Shown here one piece after another: positions 35,403 through 44,588 of a DNA stretch of 64,000 nt. The DNA comes from Litorivivens lipolytica (lineage in GTDB: Bacteria; Pseudomonadota; Gammaproteobacteria; Pseudomonadales; Spongiibacteraceae), in the NCBI RefSeq assembly GCF_014191715.1, contig NZ_JACHWY010000002.1:310001-374000 (forward strand), given 5' to 3'. A program made the translations under genes and the position numbers. Positions within the stretch are counted from its first letter, which is position 1; every line of letters begins with the position of its first letter. The notes beneath the pieces are model-generated. The model did not search any database. It saw only the letters and a program-made list of their open reading frames with translations, and was not told the origin of the DNA.

Positions 35403-37802
35403 ATGGCAAAACGCCGTCCACCGGCCGATCCCCATGCCGAGCGGGAAGCCTCCCGCTACGATAATCCCATTCCCAGCCGTGAGGTGATCCTCAGTGTGCT
35501 GGATGAAAAATCCCTCACTGAAAAGCAACTGGCGAAGAAACTGAATCTGCACGATGCTGAAGCGGAAGAAGCACTGCGTCGGCGGGTGCGTGCGATGTTG
35601 CGCGACAAACAGTTGACGGCAAGCAAATCCGGGCGGCTGGAGCCGGCGGCGCTGGAAACCCTTGAGGGGCTGGTACAGGCCAACAAGGATGGTTTTGGTT
35701 TTGTGCTGCAGGAAGGGCAGGACATTTTTCTCACGGCCTGGCAAATGCAGCGTGTATTTGATGGCGACCGGGTTCGAGTGGCGATCGAAGGTTATGATCG
35801 TCGCGGCCGTGCCATGGGCAATATTGTGCAGGTGCTCGAGCGTAATACTCGACAAGTTGTCGGGCGCTTTGATGTGCAGGGCGGTGAGCCCTGCGTGGTC
35901 TGTGAAGGCAAGGTGTCCCACGTGGTGGGGCTCGAAGATCTGGGCGGCGCCACGCCGGAAATCGGCGACTACCTGACCGTGGCCATTACTCGCCAGCCGG
36001 AAATCAAAAAACCGCCACTCGGTACCGTGGTGGAAGTGCTGGGTGATATCAATCACCCTGGCGTGGCGACCGATGTAGCGGTGCGACAGCACGATATTCC
36101 TCACGAATGGCCTGAGGCGGTTGAGCGCGAGGCGCGCCGGTTTGCGGCTGAGCCTTCTGACGAAGATAAAAAGGCGCGGGTGGATCTACGCAAATTGCCG
36201 CTCGTGACCATCGACGGCGAAGATGCGCGAGACTTCGATGACGCGGTCTACTGCGAGCCGAAAAAAAGCGGCGGTTGGCGCTTATGGGTGGCCATCGCGG
36301 ATGTCTCCCACTATGTGAAAATCGGCTCTGCGCTAGATGATGAAGCGCAGAAGCGCGCTACCTCGGTGTACTTTCCTGATCGTGTTGTTCCCATGCTGCC
36401 CGAAGCTCTGTCGAACGGGCTGTGCTCGCTAAAGCCTGAAGTTGAGCGCCTGTGCATGGTCTGCGAAATGACCATTAGTGAGCAGGGGCGAATCAGTGGC
36501 TACAGCTTTTATGAAGCGGTGATGCGTTCCCACGCGCGCTTTACCTATAACGAAGTCTGGGCGCTGCTGGATGGCAAGGCTGAGCCTGAGCTTTTGGAGC
36601 GGCGGAAGGGCTTTCTCCCGCAGCTTCGTCATATGCACGACCTTTACAAGGCATTGCGTTATGCCCGTGATCAGCGCGGTGCGATTGATTTCGAAACCGT
36701 CGAGACCAAGGTGGTTTACGACAAGCAGCATCGCATAGCTGAAATCGTTCCGATACAGCGCAACGACGCGCACAAAATCATCGAAGAGTGCATGCTGGCG
36801 GCTAACGTGGCGACGGCGCGGCTGTTGGAAAAGAGCGAGATGCCGGCTCTGTTCCGGGTCCACCAGAGTCCCGGTGGCGACAAACTGGGTAATCTGAGGA
36901 CCTTTCTTGGCGAGCTCGGCTTGAACCTGTCCGGTGGCGAACAGCCGACTCCGGTCGATTATCAGGCTCTGCTCCAGTCGGTCGCCGATCGACCTGACGC
37001 CAGTGTGATTCAGGTGATGATGCTGCGCTCGCTGAAACAGGCCATGTACCAGCCAGACAACGGTGGCCACTTCGGCCTGCATTATCAGGCTTATGCCCAC
37101 TTTACCTCGCCCATTCGCCGCTATCCCGATCTATTGGTACACCGCTGTATTCGTTACCTGCTACGCAGTAATGCGGAGATCAGTCAGCTGGCGCCGCAGA
37201 AGGGCGCGAAAAAACTCAAGCAGTCTGAAATCTACCCCTACGACATGGGAGCGATGGTCAGCCTTGGTGAGCACTGCTCGATGGCAGAGCGTCGGGCCGA
37301 TGATGCCAGCCGCGATGTGATGGCCTGGCTCAAATGTGAGTATCTACAGGAGCGAGTAGGGGAAACCTTTGAGGCCATAATTACGGCCGTCACCGGTTTT
37401 GGCTTCTTTGCGGAAATGAAGCCTCTTTATATGGAGGGGCTTGTTCATATCGGCGCCCTCGGTAAAGACTTCTATCAGTTTGATGCCGCGCGACAGCGTT
37501 TGGTCGGCGAGCGCAACCGCGAAGTCTTTGCGCTGGGCGATTCGGTCACGGTGCAGATCCTGCGTGTGGACGTCGAAGACCGCAAGGTCGATCTGGGCTT
37601 GGTTGCTGCCGGGACCAGTGCTTCCGGCAAGCAGCGCAAGCTCAGTCGTCGCGAGCAAATCGCCAAGGGTATTTTCGACGAGGGTGATGGCAAAAAGCCG
37701 CCATCCAAGGGGCGTAAGGGTAAGTTCGATAAGAGCCGGCCTGAGAAGAAAGATAGTACGCAAAAGCGCAGCGGACCCCGCAAGCGCCGCAAGAAACGCT
37801 GA
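35403..37802 (+). CDS. rnr: Ribonuclease R
   Basis: Processive 3'-5' exoribonuclease that degrades structured RNA and takes part in mRNA and rRNA quality control. 799 residues. N-terminal winged-helix region (about 25-85), cold-shock domains, the RNB catalytic domain with [13 protein letters not shown] (the acidic metal site) and [17 protein letters not shown], a C-terminal S1 domain ([20 protein letters not shown]), and a strongly basic Lys/Arg tail. Divergent from tRNA-Leu; a TATAAT at 35348-35353 is a possible -10. Followed by rlmB 8 bases later, the conserved rnr-rlmB pair. Confidence 0.97.
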   Translation: MAKRRPPADPHAEREASRYDNPIPSREVILSVLDEKSLTEKQLAKKLNLHDAEAEEALRRRVRAMLRDKQLTASKSGRLEPAALETLEGLVQANKDGFGFVLQEGQDIFLTAWQMQRVFDGDRVRVAIEGYDRRGRAMGNIVQVLERNTRQVVGRFDVQGGEPCVVCEGKVSHVVGLEDLGGATPEIGDYLTVAITRQPEIKKPPLGTVVEVLGDINHPGVATDVAVRQHDIPHEWPEAVEREARRFAAEPSDEDKKARVDLRKLPLVTIDGEDARDFDDAVYCEPKKSGGWRLWVAIADVSHYVKIGSALDDEAQKRATSVYFPDRVVPMLPEALSNGLCSLKPEVERLCMVCEMTISEQGRISGYSFYEAVMRSHARFTYNEVWALLDGKAEPELLERRKGFLPQLRHMHDLYKALRYARDQRGAIDFETVETKVVYDKQHRIAEIVPIQRNDAHKIIEECMLAANVATARLLEKSEMPALFRVHQSPGGDKLGNLRTFLGELGLNLSGGEQPTPVDYQALLQSVADRPDASVIQVMMLRSLKQAMYQPDNGGHFGLHYQAYAHFTSPIRRYPDLLVHRCIRYLLRSNAEISQLAPQKGAKKLKQSEIYPYDMGAMVSLGEHCSMAERRADDASRDVMAWLKCEYLQERVGETFEAIITAVTGFGFFAEMKPLYMEGLVHIGALGKDFYQFDAARQRLVGERNREVFALGDSVTVQILRVDVEDRKVDLGLVAAGTSASGKQRKLSRREQIAKGIFDEGDGKKPPSKGRKGKFDKSRPEKKDSTQKRSGPRKRRKKR

Positions 37803-37810
37803 GGGTTGTT

Positions 37811-38551
37811 GTGAAAGAAGTGATTTTTGGGCTGCACGCGGTCACCACTGCACTGGAAAAGCGGCCGGACGAGATTTCCCAATTGTTGGTGCAAAAAGGG
37901 CGGCAGGATAAGCGGCTGCAGGCCCTGCTGGATCTGGCGGCCTCGCAAGGCGTTGCGGTGACAGCGCTGCCGCGTGATGTGCTCGATGAAAAGGCTTCGG
38001 GGCGTCATCAGGGCGTCATTGCCGAAGTTCAGGTCGACGATACCCCTCGTTACAGCGAGAAGCAGATTCCGGAGATTTTGGCCGGAATGCCTTCGCCAGC
38101 ATTGATTCTGATTCTGGATGGGGTGACTGATCCCCACAATCTCGGCGCCTGCCTGCGCAGTGCCGATGCTGCAGGTGTTGGCTTGGTCATCGCTCCGAAG
38201 GACAAGGCAGTGGGGTTGACTTCGGTGGCACGCAAGGTGGCGTGCGGGGCGGCGGAAACTGTCCCCTTTGTGCAGGTCACCAATCTGGCACGCACCCTCA
38301 AACAGCTACAGGACGTTGGTATCTGGCTGGTTGGCCTGGCCGGTGAGGCCGAGCAGATGCTCTATAGCATCGATCTGACTGGCCCGGTGGGCATTGTGAT
38401 GGGGGCCGAGGGCAGCGGTCTGCGCCGTCTAACCCGGGAAAACTGCGACTTTCTGGCGAAATTGCCGATGGCTGGCGCGGTCAGCAGCCTCAATGTCTCG
38501 GTCGCGACCGGCATCAGTTTGTTTGAGGCGGTGCGCCAGCGAGGCGCCTGA
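37811..38551 (+). CDS. rlmB: 23S rRNA (guanosine-2251-2'-O)-methyltransferase
   Basis: SpoU-family SPOUT methyltransferase that modifies G2251 in the P loop of 23S rRNA. 246 residues. The N-terminal substrate-binding domain (about 1-75) is followed by the SPOUT fold with [33 protein letters not shown] and the knot motif [21 protein letters not shown] start, coupled to rnr. Confidence 0.95.
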   Translation: MKEVIFGLHAVTTALEKRPDEISQLLVQKGRQDKRLQALLDLAASQGVAVTALPRDVLDEKASGRHQGVIAEVQVDDTPRYSEKQIPEILAGMPSPALILILDGVTDPHNLGACLRSADAAGVGLVIAPKDKAVGLTSVARKVACGAAETVPFVQVTNLARTLKQLQDVGIWLVGLAGEAEQMLYSIDLTGPVGIVMGAEGSGLRRLTRENCDFLAKLPMAGAVSSLNVSVATGISLFEAVRQRGA

Positions 38552-38596
38552 CGCGTCGTTTGAGCGCCGTATCGGCCAAAATTCAGCCGATTTCGC

Positions 38597-38625
38597 TTGC
38601 AACCGCGGCGCCACTTGCCTAAAAT
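38597..38625 (+). promoter_or_regulatory. Promoter of the rpsF-rpsR-rplI operon
   Basis: TTGCAA at 38597-38602, a 17-base spacer and TAAAAT at 38620-38625, followed by a GC-rich CCCGCG discriminator as expected for ribosomal protein operons. Start predicted near 38632. Confidence 0.75.
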
Positions 38626-38631
38626 CCCGCG

Positions 38632-38739
38632 TCTTTATTTTCTGCCGCCGCCCGCAAAGGCGTCGGCCTCCTTGTCACACCGTGGCTTGCCAGCAGTTGG
38701 TTGGCGAAAACGGGTGGCTTAACCCATAAGGAGATGCAT
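38632..38739 (+). promoter_or_regulatory. rpsF mRNA leader, possible S6:S18 autoregulatory element
   Basis: About 108 bases of untranslated leader lie between the predicted start and the rpsF ATG. It contains nested inverted repeats: GCCA/TGGC around 38688-38705 and GGTT/AACC ending next to the AAGGAG ribosome site. Many bacteria control this operon by binding S6:S18 to the rpsF leader. Whether the published motif is present needs a covariance-model check. Confidence 0.4.
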
Positions 38740-39180
38740 ATGCGTCACTATGAAGTTGTGTTCATGGTCCATCCGGACCAGAGCGAGCAGGTTCCGGGTA
38801 TGATCGAGCGTTATACCCAGACTATCGAGAAGGACGGCGGCAAGGTTCACCGTCTGGAAGATTGGGGCCGTCGTCAGCTTGCGTACCCCATCGAGAAAAT
38901 CCACAAAGCCCACTACGTTCTGATGAACGTGGAAGCTTCCGCTGAAGCTATGGAAGAACTGCGTACCAACTTCCGCTTCAACGACGCGGTTCTGCGCGAC
39001 ATGATTATCCGTTGCGATGACGCCGTGACCGAAGAGTCGCCCATCATGAAGGCCGAGAAAGAAAGCCGTGACCGTCGTGGTCGTGGTGGTGATCGCCCGC
39101 GTCGTGATGACAGCGACAACAACTCTGATGACATCAATGAGTCTTCAGACGAGAAATCGACAGCAGAAGCTGACGAGTAA
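38740..39180 (+). CDS. rpsF: 30S ribosomal protein S6
   Basis: 146 residues. The conserved alpha/beta S6 core runs from [18 protein letters not shown] to about residue 100 ([16 protein letters not shown]). The tail is longer than usual: an Arg/Gly patch ([13 protein letters not shown]), then an acidic Asp/Ser/Asn/Glu stretch. It binds S18 in the small-subunit platform. The start is set by AAGGAG at 38728-38733; an ATG at 38734 is in frame but has no spacing. First gene of the operon. Confidence 0.96.
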   Translation: MRHYEVVFMVHPDQSEQVPGMIERYTQTIEKDGGKVHRLEDWGRRQLAYPIEKIHKAHYVLMNVEASAEAMEELRTNFRFNDAVLRDMIIRCDDAVTEESPIMKAEKESRDRRGRGGDRPRRDDSDNNSDDINESSDEKSTAEADE

Positions 39181-39206
39181 TAGCGGACAGTTTGGGAGAG
39201 TAAGAC

Positions 39207-39434
39207 ATGGCACGTTTTTTCCGTCGTCGCAAATTTTGCCGCTTCACAGCGGAAGGTGTTGATCAGATCGACTACAAAGATCTGGACACCCTGAAAGCCT
39301 ACATTTCTGAGACTGGTAAGATTGTTCCCAGTCGCATTACTGGTACTAAAGCCAAGTATCAGCGTCAGCTGGCCACTGCGGTCAAGCGCGCACGTTACCT
39401 GGCGCTGCTTCCTTACACTGACGGCCACAAGTAA
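39207..39434 (+). CDS. rpsR: 30S ribosomal protein S18
   Basis: 75 residues, full length, [17 protein letters not shown] to the basic [13 protein letters not shown] end. It pairs with S6 in the 30S platform. GGGAG upstream provides the ribosome site. Between rpsF and the DUF2232 gene. Confidence 0.97.
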   Translation: MARFFRRRKFCRFTAEGVDQIDYKDLDTLKAYISETGKIVPSRITGTKAKYQRQLATAVKRARYLALLPYTDGHK

Positions 39435-39466
39435 GCGGTCTTCCGTTAAGGACTAACCCTAACTCC

Positions 39467-40315
39467 ATGCGCGCTCTGGCCGAATTCATCATGAGAGGGC
39501 GCACACAGGCGGTAGCTGTGTCTGTGTTGGCGGTAGGGACTGTGTTTTTTGCCTGGATAGGCGCCGCCGCAGTGGCTTTGGTAACACTGCGCAAAGGCAG
39601 TACGCAAGGCGCTTATCTACTGGCCTGGACCTTATTGCCCGCCGGGGTGATTGCCCTTCAGGGTAGTGATCTCGGCCCACTCACCACCTTGGTGGGAGTG
39701 TACGTCGCAGCCTGCGCCTTGCGCGTAGGCCACTGGCCACTGGCTCTGCTGGTGATCAGTGCCGCGGGGTTGGTACTGGCGCTGCTGATGAATACCGTCG
39801 CAGTGGAGCAGTCCCAGCAGATTGCCGACATGCTGGCCCAATTGGCCGAGCAAGTCAGAGCAAGCAACCCGCAGGTGGAGATGCCGGTGCTCAATGCCAC
39901 CGACATCGCTGGCATGGTCGGCATGATCAATGCCTGGACGGTGGTACTGAGTCTGGTGCTGGGTCGCTGGTGGCAGGCGATGCTTTACAATCCGGGCGGC
40001 TTTCGCAGTGAGTTTCACAGTCTGCGCTTGCCGCAGGCAGCCGTTATCGGTCTGTTTGTTGGGATAGTGCTGCTGGTCAGCAGTGGCGAATGGGCAAACT
40101 GGGCGATGGTGCTGCAAGTACCGCTGACCGTCGCGGGTTTTGGTCTGGTACATGCTCTGGCGGCCCGATTCGGCCTGGGTGTTGGAGCGTTGACCGTATT
40201 TTATGTGTTGTGGGCGATGTTGCTGCCCCTGCGCTGGCTGGTACAGCTGCTGGCCGTGACAGACAGTTTTATTGATGTGAGAAAGCGTTTGCCGGTCCGC
40301 AGCAGCGGCGGGTAA
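39467..40315 (+). CDS. DUF2232 (YybS-like) membrane protein
   Basis: Integral membrane protein of 282 residues with about seven or eight helices. There is a soluble stretch near residues 110-145 (VEQSQQIADMLAQLAEQVRAS). Insertion of a DUF2232 gene between rpsR and rplI is a recurrent gammaproteobacterial arrangement, which supports the family call. No motif gives a function; family members have been linked to membrane transport only by annotation. Confidence 0.8.
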   Translation: MRALAEFIMRGRTQAVAVSVLAVGTVFFAWIGAAAVALVTLRKGSTQGAYLLAWTLLPAGVIALQGSDLGPLTTLVGVYVAACALRVGHWPLALLVISAAGLVLALLMNTVAVEQSQQIADMLAQLAEQVRASNPQVEMPVLNATDIAGMVGMINAWTVVLSLVLGRWWQAMLYNPGGFRSEFHSLRLPQAAVIGLFVGIVLLVSSGEWANWAMVLQVPLTVAGFGLVHALAARFGLGVGALTVFYVLWAMLLPLRWLVQLLAVTDSFIDVRKRLPVRSSGG

Positions 40316-40336
40316 GCGCGAACAGAGGACGAAATC

Positions 40337-40786
40337 ATGCAAGTCATTTTGCTGGAAAACGTAGGCAAGCTGGGCGAACTGGGCGACCAGGTCAATGTGA
40401 AGTCCGGCTATGGCCGCAACTTCCTGATTCCCTTCGGTAAAGCGGTTCCCGCCACCGAAGAGAACATCAAGGAGTTCGAAACTCGCCGCGCCGAGCTGGA
40501 AGCCGCTGCTGCTGCCAAGCAGGCCGCTGCCGAGAAACGCGCAGAGTCTCTGAGCGAGCTGGTTGTTACTATCGAAGCCAACGCTGGTGACGAAGGCAAA
40601 CTGTTCGGTTCTATCGGTACGCGTGATATCGCCGAAGCGGTCAGCAAGGCCAGCAACAGCGAAGTCGTGAAGGCTGAAGTTCTGCTGCCGGAAGGTGTGA
40701 TTCGCGAAGTTGGCGAATACGACATCGACCTCAAGCTGCACCCTGAAGTGACTACCAGCATCAAGCTGATCGTAGTTGCAGAGTAA
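40337..40786 (+). CDS. rplI: 50S ribosomal protein L9
   Basis: 149 residues in the classical two-domain form. The N-terminal rRNA-binding domain is [38 protein letters not shown] long connecting helix rich in Ala/Lys/Glu follows, then the C-terminal domain with [14 protein letters not shown]. Last gene of the rpsF operon, followed by two terminators. AGAGGA lies upstream of the ATG. Confidence 0.97.
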   Translation: MQVILLENVGKLGELGDQVNVKSGYGRNFLIPFGKAVPATEENIKEFETRRAELEAAAAAKQAAAEKRAESLSELVVTIEANAGDEGKLFGSIGTRDIAEAVSKASNSEVVKAEVLLPEGVIREVGEYDIDLKLHPEVTTSIKLIVVAE

Positions 40787-40845
40787 GCATTGCTGATTCA
40801 GGCTGCTTCCGAGTAGCTTGAAACAACGCTGCAATATGAGATAAG

Positions 40846-40868
40846 CCGACGCTGGTGCGTCGGTTTTT
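40846..40868 (+). terminator. First of two tandem terminators after rplI
   Basis: Stem CCGACGC / GCGTCGG with a four-base TGGT loop and five T. Confidence 0.88.
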
Positions 40869-40871
40869 CGG

Positions 40872-40901
40872 AAAGCATCCGTGCGCGGGTGCTTTTTTTT
40901 T
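40872..40901 (+). terminator. Second tandem terminator, just before dnaB
   Basis: Stem AAAGCATCC / GGGTGCTTT (one T:G pair) continuing into an uninterrupted T-run. It ends only 47 bases before the dnaB ATG. Confidence 0.88.
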
Positions 40902-40948
40902 GCCGTGAATTCCCCCAAAATGTCCGGCCAATTCCAATAAACAGCCCC

Positions 40949-42352
40949 ATGCAGAGCGAATCCTACGACGACGCCCCGCCACCCTTCGAAGAGTTCGATG
41001 TGGCCAACCTGAAACTGCCTCCGCATTCTCTGGAGGCAGAGCAGTCAGTGCTGGGCGGCCTGCTGATTCGCGGTGAAGCCTGGGACACGGTAGCCGATCT
41101 GGTTACCGAGACGGATTTCTTCCAGCCTCGCCACCGTCATATCTACGCCAAAATGGCCGCGTTGATCGAGGCCGAGCAGCCCATCGATGTGGTGACGCTG
41201 GCAGAAGCACTTGATAAGAGCGACCAGCTCGAAGACTGCGGTGGTATTGCCTATCTGGCTGAACTGGCGGGGAATACCCCGGCGGTTGCGAATATCCGCG
41301 CCTACGCCGAAGTGGTGCGCGAACGCGCCACTCTGCGCTCGCTGATCGAGGCTGCCCAGCGCATCGCCGACAGCGGTTTTCATCCGGACGGCCGTAACAG
41401 TGCCGACCTGCTGGACGCCGCCGAGCGCGAGATCATGCAGATCAGCGAGGATCGCCCGAAAGAGGGTGGTCCGCAGGCGGTCAATCCGCTGCTGAGCAAG
41501 GCCGTTGACCGGATCGATGAACTGTTTCGCAGTGACGAGGCGTTAACGGGGCTGAGCACCGGCTTTAACGAGCTGGACGATATGACCTCCGGTTTGCAGA
41601 AGTCGGATCTGGTCATTGTTGCGGCGCGACCCTCGATGGGTAAAACCACCTTCGCCATGAATCTGGTAGAGCATGCGGTGTTGAATGACGACCGGCCCAC
41701 GGTCGTATTCAGTATGGAGATGCCCGCCGAGCAGCTGATGATGCGGATGCTGTCCTCCATCGGTCGTATCGATCAGACCAAGGTGCGCACCGGTAAGCTG
41801 GATCAGGAAGACTGGCCCAAGCTCAGTGCAGCCGTAAACAAGCTTAAAGACCGGCCGCTGTTTATCGACGATACCCCGGCGCTGACGCCGACGGAAGTGC
41901 GCTCGCGCACCCGCAAAATCGCCCGTGAGCACGGCGATATTGGCATGATCATGCTCGATTACCTGCAGCTGATGCAGGTGGCCGGGCGCAGTGGCGAGGG
42001 GCGAACCGCGGAGATTTCAGAAATCTCGCGCTCTTTGAAAGGTATCGCCAAGGAATTCAATTGCCCGGTGGTGGCTCTGTCACAGCTGAACCGGGCGCTG
42101 GAACAACGGCCGAATAAACGGCCGGTGAACTCGGATCTGCGGGAATCAGGCGCCATCGAGCAGGATGCCGACGTGATCATGTTTATTTACCGCGACGAGG
42201 TCTACAACGAAGAGACCGATCAGAAAGGGGTGGCGGAGATCATTATCGGCAAGCAGCGGAACGGCCCCATCGGTACCGCGCGCCTGGCCTTTATCGGCAA
42301 ATACACCCGCTTCGACAATCTCGCCTTTACCGGCTACGAAGACGATTACTAA
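40949..42352 (+). CDS. dnaB: Replicative DNA helicase DnaB
   Basis: Hexameric 5'-3' helicase of the replication fork, 467 residues. N-terminal collar domain from LPPHSLEAEQSVLGGLL to about 165. A linker helix, then a RecA-like domain with Walker A ARPSMGKTTFAM, Walker B MIMLDYLQLM and the DLRESGAIEQDADVIMF block, ending in GPIGTARLAFI. No intein. The ATG at 40949 is chosen by family N-terminus; the open frame extends 20 codons upstream into the terminator hairpin and is not used. Convergent with tatC, overlapping by 4 bases. Its loader is probably encoded by the pair at 47676-49395. Confidence 0.97.
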   Translation: MQSESYDDAPPPFEEFDVANLKLPPHSLEAEQSVLGGLLIRGEAWDTVADLVTETDFFQPRHRHIYAKMAALIEAEQPIDVVTLAEALDKSDQLEDCGGIAYLAELAGNTPAVANIRAYAEVVRERATLRSLIEAAQRIADSGFHPDGRNSADLLDAAEREIMQISEDRPKEGGPQAVNPLLSKAVDRIDELFRSDEALTGLSTGFNELDDMTSGLQKSDLVIVAARPSMGKTTFAMNLVEHAVLNDDRPTVVFSMEMPAEQLMMRMLSSIGRIDQTKVRTGKLDQEDWPKLSAAVNKLKDRPLFIDDTPALTPTEVRSRTRKIAREHGDIGMIMLDYLQLMQVAGRSGEGRTAEISEISRSLKGIAKEFNCPVVALSQLNRALEQRPNKRPVNSDLRESGAIEQDADVIMFIYRDEVYNEETDQKGVAEIIIGKQRNGPIGTARLAFIGKYTRFDNLAFTGYEDDY

Positions 42353-43101
42353 TTGTCTTCTGTGGTTTCCTCGCGCTTGCCAAGAAACTGGCTGAAGAAA
42401 ATCCCGGCCTCAAACAATAGCCACATGGGCACCGCCAGCAGACATTGGGAAAAAATGTCGGGCGGTGTCAGCAGCATGGCAATAACAAAGCAGCCGACAA
42501 TCACGTAAGGGCGTTTCTGTTTGAGAGATTCCCGCTCTACAGCGCCGCTCCAGATCAGTAGTACTGTCGCAATCGGGATTTCAAAGGCGATCCCGAAGGC
42601 CATAAAGAGCTTCAGTGCGGTATCCAGAAAGCGGCTGATGTCCGGGGTGTAGGCGACGCCTTCAGGCACTACGCTGCTGAAAAACCCAAAGACCAGCGGA
42701 AATACCGCGTAATAGGCGAAGGCCAGCCCGGCGTAGAACAGAATAATGCTGGATACTAACAAGGGCAGGGCAATGCGCTTTTCGTGTTTGTACATGCCGG
42801 GCGCCACAAAGCCCCAGATCTGTTGCAGGATCACCGGCATGGCGAGGCAGACGCTCACTACCATGACCAGTTTGAATGGTGTCAGGAAGGTGGAGGCTAC
42901 CTCGGTGGCGATCATGCTGCTGCCTTCCGGCAGGTAGCGGGTCAGCGGTTGCGCCACAAAGGCGTAGATATCGTTGGCAAAGGCCATCAGCGCAACCGCA
43001 AAAACCAGTATGACCAGGATGCTACGCAGCAAACGATCGCGTAGTTCAGTCAGGTGTTGTACCAGCGGTTGGCCGGTATCGTCTTCAGCGCTGGTGGTCA
43101 T
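42349..43101 (-). CDS. tatC: Twin-arginine translocase subunit TatC
   Basis: Polytopic receptor of the Tat pathway, which recognises RR signal peptides on folded proteins. 250 residues, six helices. Typical N-terminus [14 protein letters not shown] with the functionally important Glu/Arg segment, followed by FxKPFKxxx-like [31 protein letters not shown] and [18 protein letters not shown]. The start overlaps the tatB stop by 4 bases. Note that the catalytic molybdoenzyme in this window lacks a Tat signal. Confidence 0.97.
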   Translation of the reverse strand: MTTSAEDDTGQPLVQHLTELRDRLLRSILVILVFAVALMAFANDIYAFVAQPLTRYLPEGSSMIATEVASTFLTPFKLVMVVSVCLAMPVILQQIWGFVAPGMYKHEKRIALPLLVSSIILFYAGLAFAYYAVFPLVFGFFSSVVPEGVAYTPDISRFLDTALKLFMAFGIAFEIPIATVLLIWSGAVERESLKQKRPYVIVGCFVIAMLLTPPDIFSQCLLAVPMWLLFEAGIFFSQFLGKREETTEDN

Positions 43102-43511
43102 GAGGATTTGCGATCTTGTTCCGGGAGGTCGGGGTTTTGTTGCTTGTCCGCCGAAGGTTTCTCGGTCTGTTTGGTTGGCTGGGGTTTCACGACATCACTG
43201 ATATCGTATTCCAGTGACTGCAGATCTTTTTGCGCCGTGCGAAATTCTTCCTCGGCGGAACTGAAGCTCTCTTTTAGAGAGTTTTCGGTTTCCTTGAGGT
43301 TCGCCATAATCGACTCGTTATGCAACTGGCGCTTGATCTCGTCGGCACCGACTTCGCGCTCGATCTCATTTTTCAAGGCGGTAAAGCTGCGTCGCAAACG
43401 GCCCAGCCACAAAGAGACCGTGCGCACGGCGCCGGGCAAGCGCTCCGGGCCGAGCACCAGCAGGCCAACCACAAAGATCAGTACCAATTCTGCAAAGCCG
43501 ATGTCGAACAT
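43098..43511 (-). CDS. tatB: Sec-independent translocase subunit TatB
   Basis: 137 residues. Short N-terminal helix [26 protein letters not shown] with the conserved glutamate and the LGPERLP hinge, an amphipathic helix, then a charged disordered tail. It forms the receptor with TatC. Lies between tatA and tatC in the same operon. Confidence 0.96.
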   Translation of the reverse strand: MFDIGFAELVLIFVVGLLVLGPERLPGAVRTVSLWLGRLRRSFTALKNEIEREVGADEIKRQLHNESIMANLKETENSLKESFSSAEEEFRTAQKDLQSLEYDISDVVKPQPTKQTEKPSADKQQNPDLPEQDRKSS

Positions 43512-43534
43512 GCTGAAGCCTTAACAGAATAGCG

Positions 43535-43762
43535 TTAAACAGACTTATCTTTCTGCTCGTTGACTACGGTGGTTTGTTCAGCGGCAGGCTTTTCTTCGAC
43601 TTGCTCTACCGAATCGTCTTTTTTGTCGTCATCGGCCATGCTTTTCTTGAAGCCTTTGATGGCGCCGCCCAGATCTGTGCCGATGCCCTTGAGCTTTTTG
43701 GTGCCAAACAGCAGTAGTACGATAATCAGGATGACGATCAGTTCTTTAATGCCAAATCCCAT
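43535..43762 (-). CDS. tatA: Sec-independent translocase subunit TatA
   Basis: 75 residues. Membrane helix ([20 protein letters not shown]), the [10 protein letters not shown] hinge and an amphipathic helix [11 protein letters not shown], then an acidic tail. It polymerises to form the translocation pore. Between hisE and tatB. Confidence 0.96.
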   Translation of the reverse strand: MGFGIKELIVILIIVLLLFGTKKLKGIGTDLGGAIKGFKKSMADDDKKDDSVEQVEEKPAAEQTTVVNEQKDKSV

Positions 43763-43783
43763 AGTCCATTCCTCACTGCGGAT

Positions 43784-44116
43784 TTATTGCCGGGACGCTT
43801 TTTCGTCGTGCCCGGAGAGATCAAAGCGACGTTCCAGTTCCTGCAGAACCTCGCGGTAACTTAAATTCAAATGTGACAGCATCACCAGACTGTGGAACCA
43901 CAAATCAGCCGTTTCACCGATCAGCTCGGCGCGCGATGTTTCATCAGATGCATCTTTTGCCGCCAGAATGGTTTCGGTGGCTTCTTCGCCGACTTTTTCC
44001 AGAATCTTGTTCAGACCCTTGGCGTGCAGGCTGGCCACATAAGAGGCTTCTGGATCGGCCGCCGTTTTGCGAGCCGCCAATACGCGATCGAGCTGTTCCA
44101 GTACGCTGTCATTCAT
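43784..44116 (-). CDS. hisE: Phosphoribosyl-ATP pyrophosphatase
   Basis: Second step of histidine synthesis: PR-ATP to PR-AMP. 110 residues, all-alpha MazG-like fold with the metal-binding EExxE region [15 protein letters not shown] and [13 protein letters not shown]. It is a separate gene from hisI, unlike the E. coli hisIE fusion. It starts 6 bases after hisI. Confidence 0.95.
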   Translation of the reverse strand: MNDSVLEQLDRVLAARKTAADPEASYVASLHAKGLNKILEKVGEEATETILAAKDASDETSRAELIGETADLWFHSLVMLSHLNLSYREVLQELERRFDLSGHDEKASRQ

Positions 44117-44122
44117 AGTCGT

Positions 44123-44524
44123 TTATTTCTGATAAATATGTTTCGGGTCTTTGAGCACGTCTTCTGTGGTGTCCCATTGCCCGTCATTGAGGGTCAGGAA
44201 GAAACAGCTTTCCCGGCCAGTGTGGCAGGCGATGCCGCCTTTCTGGGTCACATGCAGCACGAGGGTGTCGCCGTCGCAGTCGAGCTGAATTTTCTCAACC
44301 AGCTGCTCGTGTCCGGAGGATTCGCCCTTGCGCCAGAGCTGGCTGCGAGAGCGCGACCAGTACACGGCCTTGCCGCTTTCTGCGGTCAGCGCCAGTGATT
44401 CCCGGTTCATCCAGGCCATCATGAGTACGCGGCCAGTGGCAGCGTCCTGTGCGATTGCCGGAACCAGTCCATCGCTATTGAACGCGACCTGATCCAGCCA
44501 ATTGTCTGTGTCTGTGCTGTCCAT
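44123..44524 (-). CDS. hisI: Phosphoribosyl-AMP cyclohydrolase
   Basis: Third step of histidine synthesis, a zinc-dependent ring opening of PR-AMP. 133 residues. Conserved [41 protein letters not shown] and the C-terminal [10 protein letters not shown] with the zinc cysteine and histidine ligands. Monofunctional, followed by hisE, the standard order downstream of ubiB. Confidence 0.96.
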   Translation of the reverse strand: MDSTDTDNWLDQVAFNSDGLVPAIAQDAATGRVLMMAWMNRESLALTAESGKAVYWSRSRSQLWRKGESSGHEQLVEKIQLDCDGDTLVLHVTQKGGIACHTGRESCFFLTLNDGQWDTTEDVLKDPKHIYQK

Positions 44525-44588
44525 ATCTCACCTTGCTAATCCGCGCATTATGACACGGCTGCGCCGCTGGCGACCACGCTGTTTATCG

